From Lentzea xinjiangensis (GTDB lineage: Bacteria; Actinomycetota; Actinomycetes; Mycobacteriales; Pseudonocardiaceae): a stretch of 64,000 bases of DNA. Made by a program: the position numbers and the translations under genes. This document shows, one piece after another, positions 19,267-28,043 of the stretch. Under the pieces are notes generated by a model, which was not told where the DNA came from, searched no databases, and saw nothing but the letters and a program-made list of their open reading frames with translations. The DNA lies in the NCBI RefSeq assembly GCF_900110955.1, contig NZ_FOFR01000001.1, positions 790,410 to 854,409 on the forward strand, in the 5' to 3' direction. Within the stretch, counting starts at the first letter, position 1. Each line of letters begins with the position of its first letter.

Positions 19267-19563
19267 CTAGACGATGGCGAGCTGGCGCTTGCGCGCCTTG
19301 ATGATGTGGTCGCGCTCCGATTCCGAGAGCCCACCCCAGATTCCGTACGGTTCCTGCACCGCCAGGGCGTGTTGACGGCACATCTCCAGCACCGGGCAGG
19401 CGAGGCAGACAGCCTTGGCGCGCGCTTCCCGCCGCGCTCTCGCCGGACCCCGCTCGCCGTCGGGGTGGAAGAAGAACGCGCTGTCCATGCCCCGGCACGA
19501 ACCGCGCATCTGCCAGTCCCACAGATCTGCGTTGGGACCGGGGAGCCTTCGGGTGTCCGCCAT
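19267..19563 (-). CDS. whiD: WhiB-family regulator, WhiD/WhiB3 type
   Basis: The 98-residue Wbl protein holds a [4Fe-4S] cluster through Cys23, Cys53, Cys56 and Cys62 (the C-x2-C-x5-C pattern after the first Cys). It has GIWGGLSESER (about 74-84) and a basic C terminus (KARKRQ) for DNA contact. The opening LPGPNADLWDWQ and FFHPDGERG closely match Streptomyces WhiD and mycobacterial WhiB3. These Wbl proteins usually act with the principal sigma factor and respond to NO or redox. The ATG start has GGAGG upstream. The gene diverges from the MerR-type gene, as expected for this conserved island beside bldM and sigD. Confidence 0.93.
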   Translation of the reverse strand: MADTRRLPGPNADLWDWQMRGSCRGMDSAFFFHPDGERGPARARREARAKAVCLACPVLEMCRQHALAVQEPYGIWGGLSESERDHIIKARKRQLAIV

Positions 19564-19738
19564 GAGACCGCCTCCGTGACGACTGCTCCATTCGGCTTAA
19601 CGATGATCCACCGTAGAACCGCGTCAATACTTGTTCAAGAGGCTGAAGACCCAAATCAACTGATGGGTGACAGCACGCGTGTTCGATCACTCACCGCCCG
19701 GAGTTGCCTCCCGGATGAGGTGAACGCACGATGGCTCC

Positions 19739-20683
19739 GTGATGACGCAGCCGGAGCACGGACCTGCCGGTGGTCACACGGGTGAGCCCCTCCTCTCGGT
19801 GGCCGCGGTGGCCAGGCGGCTCGGCGTGGCGCCTGCGACCCTGCGCACCTGGGACCGCCGCTACGGGCTCGGGCCGAGCGGCCACACCGTCGGGCGGCAC
19901 CGCAAGTACGGGCCGCACGACGTGGCCCGGTTGGAGCTGATGCAGCGCGCACTACTACGTGGCGCCTCCTCGGCTGAGGCGGCACGTTTCGCGCTCGGCT
20001 CGAAGTCGTCCCTGACGCACGGCGACGCCCCCGCCGCCCCATCGGGTGGTGGCCGCGGGCTGAAGATGCCGGGAGCGTCCCGCCTGGCGCGCGGGCTCGG
20101 CCGGGCGGCGGTCGCGATGGACTCCATCGCCGTGCAGGGGATGCTCGCCGACTCCCTGGCGTCCGACGGGGTGATCGCGACGTGGAACGAGGTCGTGCGC
20201 CCGGTCCTGACGGCCGTCGCCGCGCGGTGGCAGCTCACCGGCGCCGGCGTGGAGGTGGAACACCTCCTCAACGAGTGCGTGCTCGCGGCGTTCGTGCGCG
20301 CGACGCCGCTCGTCACTCTCGGGCGCAACCATCGGCCCGTGTTGCTGGCGTGCATGCCGGAGGAGAGGCACAACCTCCCGCTCTATCCGCTGGCCGCCGA
20401 ACTGGCGCATCGCGGCGTGGTCGCCCGGCAGCTCGGGGCGGCGCTGCCGGTGGACGCGCTCTCCGCCGCGATCCGCCGCACCGCTCCTTCCGCGGTGGTG
20501 CTGTGGGCGCAGCTTCCGCGCTACGCCGATCCGGGGGTGATCACCGCTTTGCCCAGGACCCGCCAGCAGGTGCGCCTCTTCGTGGGTGGGCCGGGGTGGC
20601 GGCGCGGCGTGGTGACGGCACCGGCGGAGCGGGTGGAGGACCTCGCGGACGCGGTCGCGGCGGTGGAGGCCGCCGTCACCTGA
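19739..20683 (+). CDS. MerR-type regulator with CarH-like cobalamin-binding region
   Basis: About 314 residues. An N-terminal MerR winged helix (about 19-85: SVAAVARRLGVAPATLRTWDRRYG) is followed by a low-complexity linker and a helical plus Rossmann-like C-terminal part. Trp164, nine residues, then Glu174-His175 reproduces the W-x9-EH motif of the light-sensing B12 repressor CarH. PEERHNLP places a candidate cobalamin-ligand His at 211, although the usual Gly of E/DxHxxG is Pro. A B12- or light-responsive repressor is plausible, but no carotenoid genes are adjacent. The start is GTG 19739 or ATG 19742. It diverges from whiD across 175 bases in which I see no clear operator. Confidence 0.75.
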   Translation: MMTQPEHGPAGGHTGEPLLSVAAVARRLGVAPATLRTWDRRYGLGPSGHTVGRHRKYGPHDVARLELMQRALLRGASSAEAARFALGSKSSLTHGDAPAAPSGGGRGLKMPGASRLARGLGRAAVAMDSIAVQGMLADSLASDGVIATWNEVVRPVLTAVAARWQLTGAGVEVEHLLNECVLAAFVRATPLVTLGRNHRPVLLACMPEERHNLPLYPLAAELAHRGVVARQLGAALPVDALSAAIRRTAPSAVVLWAQLPRYADPGVITALPRTRQQVRLFVGGPGWRRGVVTAPAERVEDLADAVAAVEAAVT

Positions 20684-20689
20684 CCGCGG

Positions 20690-20820
20690 TCAGGTGAGCA
20701 CCGCCGGGCGGACCCTGACCGCTGACCGTGGTGACCTGTCCGCTGTGGTGATCTGACCGCTGTGGTGACCTGACCACCGCAGCCACTTGACCACCGCCGC
20801 CGGGCGGACCGCCCGCTGAC
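20690..20820. repeat. Short imperfect direct repeats in a gene gap
   Basis: The gap holds several copies of gaccgctg(t)ggtgacct-like units about 16-20 bases apart, and two copies of ccgccgggcggacc (near 20701 and 20798). They may be regulatory or simply slippage products. Confidence 0.45.
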
Positions 20821-20835
20821 GGCAGACTCCTCCCC

Positions 20836-21762
20836 GTGGAAGCCGAGCTACGCCGTGCCGCCTTCGGTGACGCCCCCGACCTCGACGTCTGGGCGGCGCT
20901 GTCCGCCGCCTGCCCCCGCCCGCGCTGGCTCGCCGCCGTCGTGCTCGGCGGTCAGGGCCACTACGCCGCCGCGGCCACCGTCCTGGACGCGCTGCGGCAC
21001 GATCCCGACCCGGTGATCGCCTCCCTCGCCCTCTCCACCCGTGCCTCGCACCACCGCCAGCTCGGCGCGCACCACCTCGCCCGCGCGCTCGACGGGCAGG
21101 CGCTCGCGCGCGTCCGGTCCAGCGGTGGAGCCGACCCGGACAGCGTCGATCCGGACGGCGTCGACCCGGACGGCGTCGACGCCGATGGCGCGAGGACCGA
21201 CGCCCTGCTCGGCCTCGCCGCCGACTCGCTCGGCGCCGGACGGCTGGACGAAGCGCGCCGGCTGCTCGCCCTGGCCGGGACGCCCGGCGCGTGGCGGGGT
21301 GAGGTCCGCCGCGGCTGGGTGGCCGCGGAGATCGAGCTGGCGTCCGGCCGGGCCGACGCCGCGGTGGCTCCCGCCGAAGCCGCGCACGACGTGGCAGCGC
21401 GCCGGAAGGCGCTGCGGCACGAGCTCAAGTCGGCACTGGTTCTGGGCACCTCTCTGGTCGTGTGGGGGACACCCGACGGCCTGAAAAGAGGCGTTCGACT
21501 AGTCCAGTGTGAGCTAAATCACAGTGCAGAAAAGGGGTTGTTCCCCTTGATCTGGCCGAGCGCCCTCGTCCTCGCCGACCGCGCCACTACGGAGCGTGCA
21601 AGTCTCCTGAGCCAGGCGCAGAAAGCTCTGAGCTGCGTGTTGAGCAGAGCGGAGCCCGTCAGCCGGCTGGTCGCCGCGGAGTCGGCCTGGGTCCCGACCG
21701 GGCTGCTCCGTTCCGGGGAACCCCCGAACGCAGACCCTCAGGCGAACTACTTGACGGATTAA
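20836..21762 (+). CDS. Conserved actinobacterial helical-repeat protein (Rv3415c-like by position)
   Basis: 308 residues, Ala/Leu-rich, built of helix pairs (residues 25-80, 120-200, 205-280) resembling TPR solenoids. Residues about 100-118 are a slippage-like series of DPDGVD units, encoded by near-identical 15-base repeats at 21145-21190. There is no signal peptide or enzyme motif. In M. tuberculosis a protein of similar size and place (Rv3415c) lies between whiB3 and sigD; I rely on gene order for that link. Toward its end codon use is less GC-biased (bases 21490-21620). Role unknown; a scaffold for the neighbouring regulators is only a guess. Confidence 0.8.
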   Translation: MEAELRRAAFGDAPDLDVWAALSAACPRPRWLAAVVLGGQGHYAAAATVLDALRHDPDPVIASLALSTRASHHRQLGAHHLARALDGQALARVRSSGGADPDSVDPDGVDPDGVDADGARTDALLGLAADSLGAGRLDEARRLLALAGTPGAWRGEVRRGWVAAEIELASGRADAAVAPAEAAHDVAARRKALRHELKSALVLGTSLVVWGTPDGLKRGVRLVQCELNHSAEKGLFPLIWPSALVLADRATTERASLLSQAQKALSCVLSRAEPVSRLVAAESAWVPTGLLRSGEPPNADPQANYLTD

Positions 21763-21843
21763 GCACCGGATCGTGTCAAGGTTTGGCCGCCGGCGTCCGA
21801 TAGGGGAGATGGAACGTCACTCGGCTGCAGGAAAGGAGTCCCC

Positions 21844-22440
21844 GTGACCACGGTCCTTATTTGCGACGACCGGCGCAGTGTGCGGGAGGGTCTCACCCGC
21901 GTGATGTCGGCTGTCCCCGGGGTTAGCCGCATCGACTGCGTAGCGCACGGTGACGAGTTGTTGGCTCGCTTTTCAAGGCAGCCGGTCGACGTCGTCCTGG
22001 TGGGAACCCAGCGCGCCGTCCCGACCGGGGTGGAAGCCACCCGTCGGCTCGTCTCCGCGAATCCGCAGGCAAACGTCATCGTCTTCGGGGCACCCGACGA
22101 CGCCGGCAGCATCGCTGCGGCGATCGCCGGCGGCGCGCGCGGTTATCTGAGGTGGGACGCCTCGCGTCCCGAGCTTGTGGCAGCCCTCGCGCACACGCTC
22201 GCCAGCACCTCGGTGCCCGCGCCGCGCCAGCCCTCCGACCCCGGCGTGCAGCTCACCGAACGCGAGCTGCAGGTGCTGCGGGGCATGAGCCAGGGCAAGA
22301 GCAACGGCCAGATCGGCCGCGAGCTCTACCTGTCGGAGGACACGGTGAAGACGCACGCCCGCCGTCTCTTCCGCAAGCTCGGTGTTCGCGACCGCGCTCA
22401 GGCGGTCGCGCACGGCTTCCGGCGCGGTCTCGTCCAGTAG
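21844..22440 (+). CDS. bldM: BldM-like LuxR-family response regulator with altered phosphoacceptor
   Basis: 198 residues. The receiver domain (1-120) keeps the acidic pair Asp8-Asp9, but residue 54, the phosphoacceptor Asp in BldM, is Gly (VDVVLVGTQ). A C-terminal LuxR/NarL helix-turn-helix (about 135-198: LTERELQVLRGMSQGKSN, LSEDTVKTHARRLFRKLG) is nearly identical to Streptomyces BldM, and the neighbours whiD and sigD agree. BldM drives aerial-hypha and spore genes as homodimer or BldM-WhiI heterodimer. Loss of the Asp fits a phosphorylation-independent mode. The GTG start has GGAAAGGAG upstream. A hairpin terminator follows. Confidence 0.88.
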   Translation: MTTVLICDDRRSVREGLTRVMSAVPGVSRIDCVAHGDELLARFSRQPVDVVLVGTQRAVPTGVEATRRLVSANPQANVIVFGAPDDAGSIAAAIAGGARGYLRWDASRPELVAALAHTLASTSVPAPRQPSDPGVQLTERELQVLRGMSQGKSNGQIGRELYLSEDTVKTHARRLFRKLGVRDRAQAVAHGFRRGLVQ

Positions 22441-22452
22441 TCCGCATCGCCG

Positions 22453-22501
22453 CACCGGCCCCGCGTCCCCACATGCCGCATGTGGGGAAGCGGGGCCGGT
22501 G
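22453..22501 (+). terminator. Terminator after bldM
   Basis: caccggccccgc (22453-22464) pairs with gcggggccggtg (22490-22501), and inside it ccccacatg pairs with catgtgggg. The result is a long stem with a tiny loop 12 bases past the bldM stop. Confidence 0.8.
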
Positions 22502-22719
22502 GCGTGAGAGGGCTCGGCCGCGGTAGCCCGGCTCGGTGACGATGTCACCGTGCCGCGGTCGTTCCGCGCGTCGGCTGGTGACGCGGGGTGTCCATACCCC
22601 GTTGATGAACAGAAGGCCTCAAGACCGGTACGGTGACACCGCTGTGACGGGTCGCTGTGGGTGACTCGTGCTGTTTCATGTCGGTACGTCAACGAGTAAC
22701 ACCAGGGCTGTTGTCTGCG

Positions 22720-23292
22720 ATGACCAACTTGGGGGACGGACTGGACGCCGAAGTGGGCGCGGCCGTCGACGGCGACCGCCAGGCGATCGAACGCCTGCTG
22801 GCCTCCATTCGTCCTCTTGTGGTGCGGTACTGCCGCGCCAGAGTTGGCAGGCAGGAGCGGAGCTTCGCTTCGGCGGACGATGTGGCCCAGGAGGTGTGTC
22901 TCGCGGTGCTCACGGCATTGCCCAGCTACCGCGACCAGGGTCGGCCCTTCCTCGCGTTCGTGTACGGGATCGCGGCGCACAAGGTCGCTGACGCACATCG
23001 GTCCGCCGCCAGGAACCGCTCCGAGCCCGTTCCCGAGGTGCCCGACGCGCCGGAGACCGGAGCTGGTCCGGAGCAGCGGGCGATGCAGGGGGAGCTCTCC
23101 GGCCGGATGGCTGTCCTGCTGCGCGTCCTGCCGGACAAGCAGCGGGAGATCTTGCTGTTGAGGGTGGTGGTCGGGCTCTCCGCCGAGGAAACTGCCGAGG
23201 CGGTCGGTTCGACGCCGGGTGCGGTCCGGGTGGCGCAACACCGCGCGCTGGCCCGGCTTCGCAAGTCGCTGGCAGCGGAGGAGGTGGTCTGA
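22720..23292 (+). CDS. sigD: ECF-type RNA polymerase sigma factor SigD
   Basis: About 190 residues from the ATG at 22720. Region 2 is VVRYCRARVG and SADDVAQEVCLAVLTALPSYRDQGRPFLAFVYGIAAHKVADAHR. Region 4 is LPDKQREILLLRVVVGLSAEETAEAVGSTPGAVRVAQHRALARL. These runs closely match M. tuberculosis SigD, an ECF sigma factor linked to RelMtb and stationary-phase genes. Starts at 22657 (GTG) and 22678 (ATG) are in frame, and none has a clear ribosome site; 22720 is chosen by alignment from memory. The stop is followed at once by the rsdA start, so sigma and anti-sigma factors are co-translated. Confidence 0.92.
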   Translation: MTNLGDGLDAEVGAAVDGDRQAIERLLASIRPLVVRYCRARVGRQERSFASADDVAQEVCLAVLTALPSYRDQGRPFLAFVYGIAAHKVADAHRSAARNRSEPVPEVPDAPETGAGPEQRAMQGELSGRMAVLLRVLPDKQREILLLRVVVGLSAEETAEAVGSTPGAVRVAQHRALARLRKSLAAEEVV

Positions 23293-24180
23293 GTGGCCGA
23301 CGAGCACGGGAAGGACGACGAGGAAGTGCGTGGAGAAGACGGTAGAACCCCGCACGAGCCCGTCGGAGACGATCTTTCGGCTGTGCAGGCCGATGACCGG
23401 TTGCTGGACGCGCTGGGGTCGGCGATCCCGGGCGCGGCCGGTTCCCCGGTCGACGACGAGCTGAACGCGTTGCTGCTCGCGTGGCGCAACGAGGTGGAGT
23501 CGGAGCCGTTCGGCGAACTCGTCGACACCGACACCGCCATCGCCACGATCCAGGCTGCCCGCCCGCAGCCGGTGAGCAGGCACCGCTTCCTGATCCCGCT
23601 GGCTAGTGCCGCCGCGGTCCTCGCCATCGCCTTCACCGGCGTGAGCCTGGTCGCCCGCGACGCACAGCCCGGCGACGCGCTCTGGGGTCTCACGCGGGTG
23701 CTCTACTCCGAGCACGCGAAGTCGATCGAGGCGGCGGCCATCATCAACACCGACCTGGACGCGGCCCGCATGGCGCTGCGCGAGGGCAAGGTGAGCGAGG
23801 CCCGCGAGAAGCTCGAGAAGGTCGAGGCCAGCCTGGGCTCGGTCTCGACGGCCGACGGCAAGGCGCAGCTCGAGGAAGAGCACAAGGAGCTCGAGCAGGA
23901 GCTCGGCACCAACATCTCGACCACGACGCCGCCGGCCACGACGCCGCCGCCGGTGACGCAGCCCACCCAGCCGACGCAGCCCACCCAGCCGTCCTCGACG
24001 CCGTCGAGCGAGCCGGTGACGACCCAGCCGTCCTCGTCGGCCAGCTCGGAGCCGCCGCCTCCGCCGCCGACCTCGGACCGCGAGGAGCCGCCCCCGCCGC
24101 CGCCGGACCCCAACTCCTCGCCGGCCTCCGGCGCCCCGGCGCCGAACGGTGAGACCACCGCCGAGACCGGGTCGAACTGA
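23293..24180 (+). CDS. rsdA: Membrane anti-sigma-D factor RsdA
   Basis: 295 residues. The acidic cytoplasmic N-terminal part (1-95) contains DDRLLDALG, likely the sigma-binding segment. One membrane helix spans about 99-120. The outer part has a helical, charged region (about 140-200, many Lys/Glu, coiled-coil-like) and a long Thr/Pro/Ser tail with repeated QPT and PPPP units. RsdA holds SigD at the membrane until it is degraded by regulated proteolysis. The GTG start directly follows the sigD stop, which is the usual sigma/anti-sigma pairing. The outer coiled coil and Pro tail may sense the wall, but no ligand can be named. Confidence 0.9.
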   Translation: MADEHGKDDEEVRGEDGRTPHEPVGDDLSAVQADDRLLDALGSAIPGAAGSPVDDELNALLLAWRNEVESEPFGELVDTDTAIATIQAARPQPVSRHRFLIPLASAAAVLAIAFTGVSLVARDAQPGDALWGLTRVLYSEHAKSIEAAAIINTDLDAARMALREGKVSEAREKLEKVEASLGSVSTADGKAQLEEEHKELEQELGTNISTTTPPATTPPPVTQPTQPTQPTQPSSTPSSEPVTTQPSSSASSEPPPPPPTSDREEPPPPPPDPNSSPASGAPAPNGETTAETGSN

Positions 24181-24197
24181 GCCGGTTGAGACGCGAT

Positions 24198-24237
24198 GTG
24201 AACGGCCCCTGACCTCGCGAGGTCAGGGGCCGTTCAC
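24198..24237. terminator. 40-bp perfect palindrome, bidirectional terminator
   Basis: Bases 24198-24217 and 24218-24237 are exact inverted complements with no spacer. It lies between rsdA (+) and the DUF5319 gene (-). Confidence 0.8.
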
Positions 24238-24338
24238 AGGTCCGGTGTTCACCCGTGAGGTGGAATGTGATCGCCCAGGTTGCGGATGCCAGGCAGCAGT
24301 GCGTGGGTGGTGGCGTTCATCACGTCCGGCGGCACTCT

Positions 24339-26384
<2,046 letters not shown>

Positions 26385-26501
26385 GGTCTGCGGGCGCTCG
26401 CTCAGGGCGAGCCGGTCCGCGGAGGTCGTGGACCGGGTCGCTCGCCGTGGCTCTTTCTGGGGGACGGCCCCAGACCCCCGGACGAAGGAGAGGAACACCA
26501 G

Positions 26502-27635
26502 GTGCGCGATCTGGTCGAGATCGGCATGGGCCGGACCGCGAGGCGGGCCTACGAGCTGGACGACATCGAGATCATCCCGTCGCGTCGGACGAGGTCGTCG
26601 AAGGACGTCTCCACGACGTGGCAGATCGATGCCTACCGCTTCGACATCCCGCTGATCACCCACCCGACCGACGCCATCGTGTCGCCGGGCACGGCGGTCG
26701 CGGTCGGCGAGCTCGGTGGTCTCGGTGTGCTCAACGCCGAGGGTCTCTGGGCGCGGCACGGCGACGTGGACGAGGCGTTGTTCCGCCTGGTCCAGGCGAC
26801 CGAGGACAGCGAGGACCCGGCCGCCGCGGTGAAGGTGCTGCAGGAGCTGCACGCCGCCCCGCTGCGGATGGACCTGATCGCCCTGGCGGTCAAGCAGATC
26901 CGCGACTCGGGCGTCACCGTCGCGGTTCGCGTCAGCCCGCAGCGCGCCGCGGAGCTCACGCCGGACCTGCTGGCCGCGGGCGTCGAGATCCTGGTCGTGC
27001 AGGGCACGATCATCTCGGCCGAGCACGTGAGCCGTGGCGGTGAGCCGCTGAACCTGAAGTCGTTCATCGCGGACCTCGACATCCCGGTGATCGCCGGTGG
27101 TGTCGGCGACTACCGCACCGCCATGCACCTCATGCGCACCGGCGCGGCGGGTGTGATCGTCGGCTACGGCTACACGCCCGGCGTCACCACCACCGACTCG
27201 GTGCTGGGCATCGGCGTGCCGATGGCCACCGCGATCGCCGACGCCGCGGCCGCGCGCCGCGACTACCTCGACGAGACCGGCGGCCGCTACGTGCACGTCA
27301 TCGCCGACGGCGGCATCACGACCTCGGGCGACGTGGCGAAGGCCATCGCCTGCGGCGCCGACGCGGTGATGCTGGGCGAGCCCCTCGCCGCCGCGACCGA
27401 GGCGCCGGGCCAGGGCCTGTACTGGACGGCCGCGTCCGCGCACCCGTCGGTGCCGCGCAGCCTCGTCGCCGAGGCCGTGGACCAGGAGCTCGACCTGCGC
27501 AAGCTGCTGTTCGGCCCGTCCGCAGACCCGCGCGGCGTGACGAACCTGTTCGGCGCGCTCAAGCGGGCCATGGCCAAGACCGGCTACTCCGACCTCAAGG
27601 AGTTCCAGAAGGTCGGCCTGACGATCCGCGGCTGA
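26502..27635 (+). CDS. guaB3: GuaB3-family IMP dehydrogenase-related protein
   Basis: 377 residues, TIM-barrel IMPDH/GMP-reductase fold without CBS domains. It opens with RDLVEIGMGRTARRAYELDDIEIIPSRRTRSSKDV, the GuaB3 signature. GYGYTPGVTTTDSVLGIGVP aligns with the IMPDH active-site loop, but the catalytic Cys is replaced by Thr229. HVIADGGITTSGDVAKAIACGADAVMLG keeps the phosphate-binding loop. An IMP- or GMP-binding regulatory or altered catalytic role is more likely than ordinary IMPDH activity. The GTG start has GGAGAGG upstream. A small hairpin at 26456-26474 (tctgggg/ccccaga) lies in the guaB-guaB3 gap. Confidence 0.93.
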   Translation: MRDLVEIGMGRTARRAYELDDIEIIPSRRTRSSKDVSTTWQIDAYRFDIPLITHPTDAIVSPGTAVAVGELGGLGVLNAEGLWARHGDVDEALFRLVQATEDSEDPAAAVKVLQELHAAPLRMDLIALAVKQIRDSGVTVAVRVSPQRAAELTPDLLAAGVEILVVQGTIISAEHVSRGGEPLNLKSFIADLDIPVIAGGVGDYRTAMHLMRTGAAGVIVGYGYTPGVTTTDSVLGIGVPMATAIADAAAARRDYLDETGGRYVHVIADGGITTSGDVAKAIACGADAVMLGEPLAAATEAPGQGLYWTAASAHPSVPRSLVAEAVDQELDLRKLLFGPSADPRGVTNLFGALKRAMAKTGYSDLKEFQKVGLTIRG

Positions 27636-27648
27636 GCACGGCCACGCC

Positions 27649-27681
27649 GAAGGGCGCGTCCCCGCAGAGGGCGCGCCCTTC
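27649..27681 (+). terminator. Terminator after guaB3
   Basis: gaagggcgcg (27649-27658) pairs with cgcgcccttc (27672-27681), followed by tgcttt. Confidence 0.75.
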
Positions 27682-27750
27682 TGCTTTCATGTCGTAACGG
27701 TCCAAACCTGGTTTCGCAACCGATCGATCACCCAGTGCGTCCCTTGGAGC

Positions 27751-27948
27751 GTGGAATTGAATGCCTTGTTCGGTGACAGCGACGCGGACGCGGTCGAGGA
27801 GCCGGAGATCGAAGAGCACGGGCCGCAGGAGCAGGAGCACGACGGGATCGGCTGGAAGGTGCTGATCCTGTTCATCTGCGGTGGATTGGTGATCACGGCG
27901 CTCGCCGTGGCGTTCATGGTGTGGGTCATCGAGGCCCTGGTGCTCTGA
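27751..27948 (+). CDS. Small single-pass membrane protein
   Basis: 65 residues: an acidic cytoplasmic part (residues 1-34, many Asp/Glu with DADAVEEPEIEE) followed by one hydrophobic helix (about 36-60, WKVLILFICGGLVITALAVAFMV). The GTG start has TTGGAG upstream. It lies between guaB3 and the ChoD-like gene on the same strand. An antisense frame (27595-27984) exists but has no supporting signals. Function unknown. Confidence 0.6.
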   Translation: MELNALFGDSDADAVEEPEIEEHGPQEQEHDGIGWKVLILFICGGLVITALAVAFMVWVIEALVL

Positions 27949-28007
27949 GCCGACACCTGTGGAACCCGTTCTCCAGCTCGGCACACCCGTCTGAACCGAT
28001 CGGGGAC

Positions 28008-28043
28008 TAGGCGTTACCGGAAGTAACGCCTACTCTCCGGTCC
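28008..28043 (+). promoter_or_regulatory. Operator-like palindrome overlapping a leaderless promoter
   Basis: taggcgttac (28008-28017) and gtaacgccta (28023-28032) are perfect inverted complements around cggaa. TACTCT (28031-28036), a TANNNT -10 box, overlaps its right edge and ends 7 bases before the ATG of the GMC oxidase. The palindrome thus fills the -35/-10 interval, where a repressor of TetR/GntR type would block transcription. Confidence 0.65.

Noticed and set aside
19100-19690. Frame with apparent pentapeptide or Arg/Thr repeats across the groEL-whiD gap
   Set aside because: It is produced by the 15-base tandem repeat read in frame; there is no ribosome site and it overlaps whiD and a terminator.
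27595-27984. 129-codon minus-strand frame opposite the small membrane gene
   Set aside because: No membrane or domain features and no ribosome site; the plus-strand frame has both a helix and a start signal.
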